In this document: positions 9,643 to 20,200 of the stretch, in pieces | Numbering within the stretch: position 1 is the stretch's first letter | Layout: the number at the start of each line of letters is the position of its first letter | From: Rhodococcus sp. IEGM 1379 | GTDB lineage: Bacteria; Actinomycetota; Actinomycetes; Mycobacteriales; Mycobacteriaceae | Length of the DNA stretch: 64,000 bases | Reading direction: 5' to 3' | Assembly: GCF_030056815.1 (NCBI RefSeq) | Contig: NZ_JASHKR010000008.1 | Coordinates: 62,001-126,000 of the forward strand | Translations under genes and position numbers: made by a program | Notes under the pieces: model-generated | Told to the model about the DNA's origin: nothing | Seen by the model: only the letters and a program-made list of their open reading frames with translations | Database searches by the model: none

Positions 9643-10506
9643 ATTGCGCTTCCAGGGCTTGCTCGCAAGCTTGCGGAGTGCATACGATGGATCGGTGGCG
9701 ACCCATTTGATCATCTGGGTGGCGGCCTCAGACTTTTCGCCGGATGACCAATGCGCACGAGCTCGACGAGCCCTTGCCGCCATCGCCAATCTGCGTTCAC
9801 TCATCAGCACGATATCGATGTTCAGGAACTGCGCATAATAGCTTCTGAGTTGTTCCTTGGCTTCGATCGCCGAGCGTGCTGAGTTGACCGACTTGCCGCC
9901 GGCGAGGCTGTAGCGGCAGGTTGGTTGGTCTCGTACATCGATTGCACCGCTGAGTGATAGGCGAATCAGCAACTCGTAGTCTTCGGCATAGCGAGGTGCA
10001 AGCGGCGGCGGATCGAGTTCGGGTGTCCGCTCGTACGCCGAGCGGCGAACAACTGCAGCGCATGGTGGCCACGGGCCGTGCCCGACTGTTAGCAAGGTTT
10101 CGGTGTTGACGGGATCGAACCGGACTGGAAATGGGCGCTCATTGCCATCGGTACCCACACCGATGACTGTACCGGCCGCGACTACGAGGCCTGGATTTTC
10201 TTCCAATCGACGGACCGAAGCACTCACGCCCTCGGGAATCAGCTCATCGTCAGCATCCAGGAAGATGATGTAGTCGGTGGTTACGTGTTTTGCGCCCAGC
10301 ACCCGTGCCAGCGATGCACCCGCATTGGTCTGTCTATACACGACGGCGCCGGCAGTCTCCGCCTGCAGAGCAGTGTCATCATCGGAACCGTCGTCCACCA
10401 CGATGACATGTGCCGCACCGGCGTTGCGCGCAGATTCGACAGCACGCGTAATGGTGCCACCAGCTCGGTATGCTGGAATCACGACGCTGAGTTGCTCGAT
10501 GGTCAT
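9640..10506 (-). CDS. Glycosyltransferase family 2
   Basis: A 288-residue GT-A glycosyltransferase. It begins LSVVIPAYRAGGTITRAVES, with VIVVDDGSDDDT and the DXD-type FLDADDELIPEG that holds the metal and nucleotide sugar, and APRYAEDYELLIRL with the usual ED catalytic region. It overlaps the polymerase gene upstream by four bases, so both are co-transcribed. The stop codon TAA lies in the last three bases of the IS1380 terminal repeat (9640-9642), so the native 3' end was probably altered by the insertion. The C-terminus (LRKLASKPWKRN) may be slightly shortened or changed. The catalytic domain is complete. Confidence 0.9.
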   Translation of the reverse strand: MTIEQLSVVIPAYRAGGTITRAVESARNAGAAHVIVVDDGSDDDTALQAETAGAVVYRQTNAGASLARVLGAKHVTTDYIIFLDADDELIPEGVSASVRRLEENPGLVVAAGTVIGVGTDGNERPFPVRFDPVNTETLLTVGHGPWPPCAAVVRRSAYERTPELDPPPLAPRYAEDYELLIRLSLSGAIDVRDQPTCRYSLAGGKSVNSARSAIEAKEQLRSYYAQFLNIDIVLMSERRLAMAARARRARAHWSSGEKSEAATQMIKWVATDPSYALRKLASKPWKRN

Positions 10507-11891
10507 GCTGAAGTCTCCTGAACTGGGCTGGGGGTATGAACATGTGCAACGGGTCGCGGAATGGTTGGTGCCACCCGGCCGCCCGGACGAGGGGTGTATC
10601 CAATAGCGGGATGGGTTCGCTCGCCGTGAGGCCGGGGGTCAACTTTTCGGACCGGATTTACGGTCGCCACAGCAACCAAAATAGGCAACCAATATTGCTG
10701 CTGGTCGTAGAATGCGGAGGTCGCCGCAAAGGTCAACATCGCGGTAATCGTGGCTGCAGCAACTGAATTGCTACCGGTTGCGATACAGCGTAAGACGAGT
10801 ACGGTCATCGCGACTGTGAGGGCCACGAAAACAGCAATCAACAGGATTCCGCCTTGGTACCACCCATGGAGAAGGTAGTTGTGCACGACGGTCTTTCCGT
10901 CGAACGTGCCCTCGTTGGTGGAGTTCATTCCCACCCCGATTAGCGGGTCGGATTTAATGTATTGCCATGCGAAATCGTAAGTCGCCTGACGAATGCTCAG
11001 GGAAGCGACACCGTCATTGGACGCCCCAGTCACGACATTCACACGCTCCTCGACGCTCCCCGTCAACACATTCGTGTCATAGCCGAACAACGTGAGGCCG
11101 AATAATGCGACCGTTGCGCCCGCGACAAGCAAAATCACGGCCTTTGCTGTAACTCGCATGCATACTAAAAGTACGCACAGGCCCGCGGCCGCAGCGAGCA
11201 TCGAACTCAAACTGCCGGTTGCGACCAATGCTGCAGCGTTGAGTAGGATAAGGCAGCACAACAGAAGTCGAGTTCGGCCTAAATGGTGCGTCAGCGCTGC
11301 AATGCAGATGAGCATCGCGAGCGTGCACATGATGCCAAGGACGTTCGGATGAACTGCGAGTCCATTGGCCCGTCCACTGTTGGCGCTGCGACCGACTATG
11401 TTAACGCCGGTGAGCTGAACCAAGCCAGCCGCGGCAGAGAGCGATTGGACACCGACAAAGGCGGTCAGCGCACGACGCAGAAAGTTTTTGTCAGTAACGA
11501 TGAAGTGTCGCAGGACGAACGGCGTCAGGCCGACGAACAGCGCCAACTTGACACCGACGTAAGAACTCGCGATAACCGAAGTGCTGGTGCCGGATACTGC
11601 GGCAGCCATTGGAATCGTTAGAATCATGAGAATCCACAATGCGAGGTTTATCGGAGTGCGAACCTGGCCCAGCAATGTGCATGCCACCAGCAGGGCAAGC
11701 ACCACGTATGGAAGCAGTGCGCTCATGTCAGTCATGATTAACCGATAAATAGGCAAAATCGCAGCGATGCCGATCCATGACGCTGCACCGATTTTTCCCG
11801 CTAGCGAAATATCTGTCTTAACAGGCGTAACCTGAGTGGGCATCCTGGACTGCCGTTCCGTTTTCGATGAGTGAGGGCGTTGGTCTGACAT
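10503..11891 (-). CDS. Wzy-like polysaccharide polymerase (O-antigen ligase family)
   Basis: A 462-residue polytopic membrane protein with about 11 hydrophobic segments. It carries the periplasmic loop typical of the O-antigen ligase/Wzy family: SDPLIGVGMNSTNEGTF followed by the conserved histidine in VVHNYLLHGWYQGGILLIA. Such proteins polymerise repeat units flipped by Wzx, or ligate the glycan. The C-terminal 50 residues are a polar proline/histidine-rich cytoplasmic tail. The start at 11891 has no clear ribosome site, and an internal ATG at 11843 is also possible. It is the only polymerase candidate in the window, which supports a Wzx/Wzy-dependent pathway. Confidence 0.86.
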   Translation of the reverse strand: MSDQRPHSSKTERQSRMPTQVTPVKTDISLAGKIGAASWIGIAAILPIYRLIMTDMSALLPYVVLALLVACTLLGQVRTPINLALWILMILTIPMAAAVSGTSTSVIASSYVGVKLALFVGLTPFVLRHFIVTDKNFLRRALTAFVGVQSLSAAAGLVQLTGVNIVGRSANSGRANGLAVHPNVLGIMCTLAMLICIAALTHHLGRTRLLLCCLILLNAAALVATGSLSSMLAAAAGLCVLLVCMRVTAKAVILLVAGATVALFGLTLFGYDTNVLTGSVEERVNVVTGASNDGVASLSIRQATYDFAWQYIKSDPLIGVGMNSTNEGTFDGKTVVHNYLLHGWYQGGILLIAVFVALTVAMTVLVLRCIATGSNSVAAATITAMLTFAATSAFYDQQQYWLPILVAVATVNPVRKVDPRPHGERTHPAIGYTPRPGGRVAPTIPRPVAHVHTPSPVQETSA

Positions 11892-12147
11892 TCGATGATT
11901 GGAGTGTAACCCGGTATCACTTCCTTAACGTTTCGAGGCCGCGCGGGGTAACGCGATGGTGCATGGAATTAGCATTGATTTCCAGTCAGGAGATCAAGTA
12001 GCAGGGAGGTCAAGGGAGGCCTGCTCTCCAATGTTCGAAATCCGTCGTCATGGTAATTGTGTCGTCGCAGCCGTCGATGTTGCAGTCTAATAGCAGCTGT
12101 CGCGACCTTGCTCTTATCGCTTGCACCTCTGATATGGGTAATTCGCG

Positions 12148-13998
12148 CTAGCAGGTCGGAGCGTCAATTGTCACCGTGGGGTTGTCCACTAACGGCTGCA
12201 CCGGCACGCGCACTTCACCTGCGACAGTGGGTTCGGTGAGGTGGAAGACGACATCCACAGTTTCTCCCTGTGGAACCTGAGCCAGCACCATGAAAACTGG
12301 TCTCCCCAACTCGTTTCCGCCCCGTGCGAATGAGGGCTTTCCACCGATCGAAACGCTGTCCAGTTTCGAACCCTGCGTCGTGAGCAAGGAAACGGCAGCT
12401 ACGTTCGTGCCGTGCGGAAGGTTCATAGGATTTGCAACTATGCCGTCCACATAATCCGGAAGATCCGCTGAGGGAGCGTTATTGGTGAGTGTGAGGGTGA
12501 CTGTCGAGCTCCGGGTATTCGTATCGCAACTCTCGGCGGCGTAGTGAATAGAACGTGTCAGGTAGTAGTCGAGCTTGTTGCCGGCCTGATTGTTGATCAC
12601 CACACCCGCGTAAGGTGCCTCGTCTGTAGGTACCGTATGCCCCAAAGGTGTTGAGGCAAGCGCTTCCTGCTCCTCGGGATGTGAGCTCCAGACTGCGATG
12701 CGGCCCTCGGATACGCCACGTCCGACGGCGTCGAGAAGTGCACCGGGAGCGCGGATGTTGCCTGTCATCTTCTCTACGACCAACGCAGCCATTGTCTGCA
12801 GGTACTGCTTGCGTGCGTTGTTGTTCTCGGCGAAACGCGTATACGCGGTCGACTCGGTGAGTTCTACGACGTTGTCAGCGGAAACCGCCTCGCCGTCCGG
12901 CATTGTGATGGGTCCCACGACCTTGAGCACGTAGCTCAGTGCAATCGGGTCGATCGCGATGGCTCCGTCAACCACCTCGCCATTCGATTCCTGCATCCAT
13001 AGGGATTGCCAGATTTTTGCGGCGTAGGGGAAGTGAGAACTGAGGTTGCTGTTGCGAAAGTCGGTAGTCGGTCGGCTGGGTCCGTAGAGATTGGCAAAGT
13101 CGGGACCAAGGTCAATTGGTCGGTTGTCCACTCCCAATTCGGTGTTGCGGCCCAACGTATCAACGCTGGCAGTTCCGTCGTTGACCCGGACAATGCCGTA
13201 GCCGCCCAGCAGTCCGCCTGTACCTCGAGCCTCGGCGTTGGTTTGGAACCCGATGAAGTAGTTGCGTGGTCCGTCTACCCCGAGCATTGCCGGAGCCAGG
13301 CGTGAAGCAAGAGCAGTATTGTCAAGGAGATTTGTCAGCTCAGCGGTTTGGTCTACAAGCGAGGTGCGGGCAGCATTCACTGCTCCGATGAAACCGGCTT
13401 CCGGCACGGCCTTTGCCTGAACTGCCAATTGTTCTGCGGCGCCCGCTGTTTGCTCGAGAACACGTGTCGCATCCCGCAAGGGCCCGAGAGCGACACGGCC
13501 GCCAGGCTGTATCAATTCATTTGGGGCAAGAGCGGTTCCGGCATCAACAGCCGGGATGAGAACGTCCTGTGCCAAGCCGTGAACAACGTTTGTCATCTGC
13601 TTCGTTGCCTCGAAAGGACTACCGATAATCGGTATTGCTGAAGCGATATTCCATGAAATTGAACTAGTGCCCGAATATGCCAAGGTCGCATACTTGTCAG
13701 CGTCAGATGCAGAGCGCTCCGCTCCCTCCGTATCCCCGGAGAGCAGTGCCTTCTTGGTGGATTGAGCATGATCGCGAGCCGATTCGAGATTGCTTTTCAC
13801 CTCGAACGCGGTGTAGCCCAACCATACTGAAAAAGCAGTGACGACCAGGGCTGATATGCCCAATCCGGCCGCGATATTGCGCCGGCGATTGGACGTCTTG
13901 ACGCGGCGTTTTTTGCGCACCCTTGTGTTCGCTGTGGGCGCCGATTCCGCTCGTTCAGATTCGTCACGGGACTTTGGTCCCGGTGTGGGGCTTGGCAT
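12148..13998 (-). CDS. DUF4012 membrane-anchored protein
   Basis: A 616-residue protein. After a 45-residue lysine/arginine-rich cytoplasmic start, one transmembrane segment (IAAGLGISALVVTAFSVWLG) anchors a large extracytoplasmic part. This matches the DUF4012 family: a helical region up to about residue 200, then the conserved core near FIGFQTNAEARGTGGLLGGYG, where the RGTGG motif is typical, and a C-terminal beta-rich part. The family is common in actinobacterial polysaccharide loci but its biochemical role is unknown. An AGGAG lies eight bases before the ATG. The gene is divergent from the NRPS, with 190 bp between the two starts, so one intergenic region may control both. Confidence 0.85.
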   Translation of the reverse strand: MPSPTPGPKSRDESERAESAPTANTRVRKKRRVKTSNRRRNIAAGLGISALVVTAFSVWLGYTAFEVKSNLESARDHAQSTKKALLSGDTEGAERSASDADKYATLAYSGTSSISWNIASAIPIIGSPFEATKQMTNVVHGLAQDVLIPAVDAGTALAPNELIQPGGRVALGPLRDATRVLEQTAGAAEQLAVQAKAVPEAGFIGAVNAARTSLVDQTAELTNLLDNTALASRLAPAMLGVDGPRNYFIGFQTNAEARGTGGLLGGYGIVRVNDGTASVDTLGRNTELGVDNRPIDLGPDFANLYGPSRPTTDFRNSNLSSHFPYAAKIWQSLWMQESNGEVVDGAIAIDPIALSYVLKVVGPITMPDGEAVSADNVVELTESTAYTRFAENNNARKQYLQTMAALVVEKMTGNIRAPGALLDAVGRGVSEGRIAVWSSHPEEQEALASTPLGHTVPTDEAPYAGVVINNQAGNKLDYYLTRSIHYAAESCDTNTRSSTVTLTLTNNAPSADLPDYVDGIVANPMNLPHGTNVAAVSLLTTQGSKLDSVSIGGKPSFARGGNELGRPVFMVLAQVPQGETVDVVFHLTEPTVAGEVRVPVQPLVDNPTVTIDAPTC

Positions 13999-14188
13999 TT
14001 CGAAACACTCCTGAAATTCGGGGTGGTGAGAGGCTACCGCGGTGCGTCAAGGCCTTCCCAAGGTGGTGGAAACGTACATCGCGCAGTAACGTTCACTTTG
14101 GCCGTTCGTGATGTGCGCTCGACAGATTCACCTGTTCAGCCGACAATTTTCCAGACGAGACCGGGCTGATGAAGGTGAGGTGGTGGGG

Positions 14189-17100
14189 ATGAACTCTTTC
14201 CCATTGTCTCGGGCGCAGCAAGCGCTTTGGCTGGCACAGCAGGTCAATCCTTCTACGCCGTTTGTGGTGGCGCAGTACGTCGAGCTTCGTGGTTTTGTTG
14301 ATCTTGCTGCGTTGATCGAAGCGACCGATCGTGGGTGCCGTGAGATTGAGTCTGCGATAGTGCGTCTGGTTGAGACCGATGCAGTTCCGCAGCAGGTGGT
14401 CGATCATTCAATTCCCGATGCACTGGGGTATGTCGATCTGCGAGGTAGCAAGAACCCGCTCGAAGAGGCGTGCAAGTGGATGACACTGCAGTATTCACGT
14501 CCGATAGACGTGATGGTCGACCGCCTCATGACGTCAACTCTGTTGCACGTGGCAGAGAATCACTATTTTTGGTATTCGCATGCCCACCACCTGGTGCTCG
14601 ACGGGTATGGGGCAATGACGCTCATGAATCGCATAGCTGCTTGGTACACGCATTTGCTGGAAGGTTCAGTGGCCCAGCCTTTGCGGGCTCTCGGATTGAA
14701 CTCGCTGTACGAGTTGGACGAGGCCTACCGTTCGTCCACCCGCTTCGAATCCGACCGGCAATACTGGGCTGAACTTACTGCCGGTATGCCGGAACCTGTG
14801 CGTTTGACGGACCGCCGTGCATCGACGTCGATGCCCCAGCGAATGCTGACTCGGACCATGGATGCTTCTCTCGCTGTGCGTATTACGGAAGTTTCGAAGT
14901 TGTGGAATTCCAGCGAGGTTCCGGTGATTGCCGGTGCCTACGCCGTGTACTTGGCACGGATAGCAGGAGTCGCGGAAGTTACGCTGAGCCTACCGATTTC
15001 TGGCCGGACTACTGCCGGGATGCGGCGCTCCGGTGGAATGCTCGCAAACATTGTGCCTCTGCGCGTATCGGTTGATCCTGATGTGACGCCGCTCGAACTC
15101 GTGAATCAACTGTCGGTGCAGTTGACAGGCGCGTTGCGGCATCAACGATTCCGCTACGAAGACATGCCCGGTCGTGAGGGCCGAGTTGGAAGCCGCGACT
15201 CGGCTGGGCCGGCAGTAAATATCATGATGTTTCACAACAAGATTCAACTCGGTGAGGTCGTCGGAGAGTTTCACGTTCTCACCTCCGGCCCGGTCGACGA
15301 TCTGTTCTTCAGTATCTACCCAGCGGCCGCCGGCGGCGATATTCGACTCGGATTCGAAGCGAACCCGCATGTCTACAGCGAGGCCGACCTCGAGATTCAC
15401 TACCAGCAGTTCATGCATGTACTCGGTGAGTTCGTCGACGCGTCAGCGGATAGGGCTGTCGGCCAGCTGGGCGTACTGCGCTCGGATGACGTCCGAATGC
15501 TCGTACCCAGCAGGGGATTGCCGGCTCTCGCTGCGCAGACGCTCCAAGCGGTTTTGTTCGCAGGATCCGGTGGCGGCGCAACGACGGCTGTCCGATTCGG
15601 CGGTCTGGCGGTAACTTACGAAGAGTTGCGCGTGCGCTCGACTTTCTTGTGCCACAGGCTGATCGACCATGGTATCGGCGCAGGTGACGTGGTGGCGATT
15701 ATTGCCCCGCGTTCGGCAGATTCGGTGATCGCATTCCATGCGGTAGTCCGATCAGGCGCGGCCTTCATGTTCGTCGATCCCGAGTATCCAGCCGAGCGTG
15801 TCGCTTTCATGCTGGAAGACGCCGGTGTGATCGTCGCCATCGCTCCGCGATCATCGGCAGTGCCCACCGGTGTCGTGCATGTGGACCTGGAAACCGCTGA
15901 CTGCGAGGCTGCCGAACCCCACGAAACGCGCGCAGTGCGGGCTCCAGCGGTCGATGACGTGGCATACGTTGTATACACATCGGGTTCGACGGGAAAGCCG
16001 AAAGGCGTTGCGGTCACTCATCGCGGCGCAACCTCACTGCTACGTTCTCATTCCCGGCACCTGGCAGTCGACGCGTCAGCCCGTGTGGCTCACTTCGCAT
16101 CGACCTCTTTCGATGTCGCCGTCGTGGAACTACTTTTAGCCCACGGGACTGGCGCGACAGCAGTGGTCGTGCCGCCAGGATTGATCGGTGGGATAGACCT
16201 GGCGGACTACTTGCGCAAAGAACGAGTCACTCACCTTCTCTCGACGCCGGCTGTTCCGTCATCGATGGATCCGAGTTCGCTGCCGGACCTACGCATACTC
16301 AACGTGGGGGGTGAATCGCCATCGCCCGATCTGATCGAGCGGTGGTCGCAGCACGTCGGTGTCGTCAATTCATACGGGCCCACCGAGACGACCGTCGCCG
16401 CATTCATGAGTGAACCGCTCAGCTCAGCTCAGCGACCGACCATAGGACTGCCCATCGACGGTGTATCCGCCGTCGTTCTCGATACTCGTCTGCAGCCGAC
16501 GCCCATCGGAGCAACCGGCGAGTTGTACTTGATGGGTGCCGGATTGGCGCGCGGATACGTTCGTAGGGAAGCTCTCACCGCCGAGCGGTTTGTTGCCGCG
16601 CCATTCGGAAGCCCGTCGACTCGCATGTACCGAACCGGAGACCTGGTGCGCTGGTCGGCCGACAGACAACTCGAGTTTGTCGGGCGCGTGGACAGCCAGG
16701 TCAAAATTCGCGGTGTCCGTGTCGAATTGGGTGAGGTGGAAGCTGCGCTCGCTTCCGCCGCGAACGTCGCGTCGGCGCTCGCAGTTGCCCGCGAAGGCGA
16801 AATTGCCGCCTACGTCGTTCTTAATTCAGACGTACTCAGTTCGAACCACAGCTCCGCGAGCACCGACACCTCGTTCATTACTGAGCATCTGACACATATC
16901 CTGACGAATGCGATGATGCCGTCTTCGGTAACTGTGCTGTCGGAATGGCCACTGACCGCGCACGGCAAGATAGACCGAGAGGCGCTGCCCTCGCCGCAGC
17001 GGAGATCCGATGGTGCTCGGCAATCGTCCGATCATCACGAAGATTTGGTTGCCACCGTGATGGCAGACGTACTCGGCGTCAATGCTATGCAGGCGGACAC

Positions 17101-17262
17101 CGATTTCTTTGCAGCAGGGGGTAACTCGCTTGCAGCAGTCCTTGTCGCCAACAGGCTTGCCGAGGCGCTACATACGCGGGTAGGCGTCCGCGATGTGTTC
17201 GATGCGCCCACTGCGAGCCGACTGGCACATCATATCCGTCAGTACGCCGCTGGGTCGGCGCT
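14189..17262 (+). other. NRPS module 1 (EntF-type C, A, T)
   Basis: The N-terminal C domain resembles that of EntF rather than internal LCL domains: [14 protein letters not shown] at the start, [13 protein letters not shown] at the active site, and [12 protein letters not shown] with [14 protein letters not shown] near the end. In EntF this domain receives an aryl group from a separate carrier. Here it implies that module 1 condenses an acyl starter with its amino acid. The A domain is complete ([26 protein letters not shown], catalytic lysine in [10 protein letters not shown]). Its specificity residues aligned by eye to PheA read D-V-V-L-N-G-S-V-A, which I cannot assign. Confidence 0.75.
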
Positions 17263-20200
17263 GCCTGAACCTGCACCCGTCCCCGGCGGGGCAGTGGTGG
17301 AACCTTCACTGGCACAACAGCGCATCTGGCTACTGTCACGGATCGCTCCGGAATCATCGGCATACAACGTCGCCTTCGAGGTGGCACTCGACGGAGTGCT
17401 GGACGTCGCCGCACTCGAGCAGGCATTCTCGGACATCCAACATCGCCATCGAGTCTTGCGAACCGTGTATCCCATCGGACCCGCCGGCACGCCGGAGCAG
17501 ATACTGGCAGAACACACGACGAGCTTGGTTTCAGTTCCGATCAACGAGTACAGCACGGTAGCCGCTGACGCAGCTCGACGTGGGTTCGATGTCACGTCGG
17601 ATCTTCCGCTCAGATTGGTTCTCGGTTCAATTGGCGAGTTCGAACATCGGTTGACTGTCGTCGCCCATCACATTGCAGTGGACGGACTTTCATTTGCCAC
17701 ACTGGTCGGTGACTTGTCCAGTGCATACGATGATCGCGCCCAGGGGAGAAGCCCGAACTGGTCGGCGCAGCATTTCGACTATCGCGACTATTCGGTGTGG
17801 CAGCGAGTCGTGCTCGGCGACCCTGCCCAACCGGGAACTCTCGCCCACGAGCAGCTTGCATTCTGGGAAGATGCACTTCGAGGATTGCCGGCAAACCTGG
17901 ATCTGCCCACCGACGGACGACGCGCCACCGGCACGGAACCTTCGGCAAAGTCCATATCGTTCGAGCTGCCGGCAGACATTCACGCGAAACTCACAGCGAT
18001 TGCACGTAAGCAGAACGCGACCATCTTCATGGCATTGCACGCAGTGCTCGCGATCATGCTTCACAAGATCACCGGTGCAGAAGATTTTGCGATTGGGACA
18101 CCAACCTCCGGGCGTACTCACCCAGCGTTCGATTCTACCGTCGGCATGTTCGTCGGCACGGTTGCTCTCCGCACCCAGGCTCGGCCGGGCGATAGCTTTG
18201 TGGAGTTTCTCGAACAGGTGCGGGATATCGACCTCGCCGCAATGTCACATGCGGATGTGCCGTTCGATTGGGTAGTCGATCGTGTGGCACACGATCGCCG
18301 TGAGAACAGCAATCCGCTTTTCCGTGTGGTCCTCGCGCTCGACACGTTCGGCTCCGACGCTGAATCGGTACTCGGTTCGGCGAAAGCTCAGGGTTTCGCC
18401 ATTGCACCCGAACATCCTCGGTTCGACGTCGAGGTTGCGGTTCGCGAAACACGCCTTCCTGATGGTTCTCCTGGAGGAATCGTAGGGGCGGTTACCTATG
18501 CCGGCGACCTTTTCGATGCGGAGACAGTGTCGGCCTGGATTGAACGGTTGCTGCGTGTATCTCAAGCGGTCACGGCCGAACCGAGCACTACCCTTCGAGC
18601 CGTCGATGTGCTGAGCAGCAGTGAGAACGACGCGAATACGTATGTCGAATTAGCGCCTCGCAGTTCAACACAATCGTTGGGCGAACTGTTTCTGGCGCAG
18701 GTGGCTGCATGCGGCGACGTAGTCGCCATAGGTTTCGGCGAATATCGAATCACGTATACCCAGCTCGAGCAGCGCTCCGCCGAGCTCGCCGGAGCATTGA
18801 TCGAGCGCGGCGTTCGGGTCGGCGATCGAGTAGCCATTGCCGTACCGCGCTCGGCGGAGTTCGTGATTGCGGTGCTCGCGGTAGTTCGATCAGGTGGCGT
18901 GTACGTTCCGGTCGATCTCGACTACCCTGATGCGCGAATCGACTATCTGCTGAGGGACGCCGCACCGACGCAGGTTCTGTGTAGTGAATCCGCTGTCAAA
19001 CGGTTGAGGGGCTTCGGCTCCGATCTGATCGACGTCGGTGCCGTGGGTGATCCGGACATTGCCCGGCGCAGAGTCGTGGCACCGACGCAAGAGGCATACT
19101 TGATCTACACCTCCGGCTCCACCGGTGCCCCGAAAGGTGTTGTGGTGTCACATGCCAACGTCGTTTCGCTGCTGGCGGCAACCGATAAGGTTCTCGACGT
19201 CGGAACAGATGACGTGTGGACGATGTTCCACTCGAACGCATTCGACTTCTCGGTCTGGGAGATGTGGGGCGCATTGACAACCGGTGGACGGTTGGTCCCG
19301 GTCGACGCATTTGTCTCGCGATCCGCGGCGCAGTTTGTCGAGCTGTTGGTGGCCGAAGGGGTGACCGTTCTCAACCAAACACCTTCGGCGTTCCAAGCTC
19401 TCGCAGAGCTCACCGAAACCACCGAATTGCCGGTACGTCTCCTGATTTTCGGCGGTGAACCCCTCGATCTCGGTCCGGTCCGGAAGTGGCTCGAACATCA
19501 CCGTCGCATTCACGCGGTAAACATGTTCGGAATTACCGAAACCACTGTGCATGTCACAGCATTCAATGTTCGCGGTTGCAGTGAGTTCGGAGATCGCGGT
19601 GCGGCCGCCGAATCAGTGATCGGCTCGGCACTTCCAGGGTTGCGCACCTACGTGTTGGACGCTTCGTTGCGGCAGGTGCCACCGGGCACCATCGGCGAAC
19701 TGTACGTTGCCGGCCCACAAGTTTCGACTGGATACTTCGGTAAGCCGGCGTTGACGGCAACCAGATTCATTCCTGAACCGGGCTTCGTCGGATCGGTGAT
19801 GTATCGCAGTGGCGATCTGGTGCGCGTCAAACGTGGCGAAATGAGCTACATGGGTCGCGGCGACAGTCAGGTAGAGCTGCGCGGATATCGAATCGAACCC
19901 GGCGAGATCGAGGCAGCGTTGCTGCGTCGACCCGAGATCAACCAGGCCGCAGTAGTTTTGCATGAGTTGTCCACAGGGCCCGCGCTCATCGGCTACATCG
20001 CGCCTGGCCTCGATACAGATCTGGATGCAGTGGTAGCCGATCTGCGTAACCAGTTGCCCACTCACCTGGTTCCTTCACTGATCGTGCCATTGCCCACGTT
20101 GCCGATCACCGCGCACGGCAAACTTGATCGATCAGGTTTGCCCGAACCGGATTCGAACCAGGCACGAGGTCGGCTTCCGCGTGACCCGATGGAAGAAACC

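Noticed and set aside
12057-12239. 60-residue plus-strand frame with a hydrophobic start
   Set aside because: Half of it lies opposite the end of the DUF4012 gene and there is no Shine-Dalgarno sequence.
14108-14188. Upstream extension of the NRPS
   Set aside because: The 27 extra residues are arginine-rich and not part of a C domain; the conserved domain starts at once after 14189.
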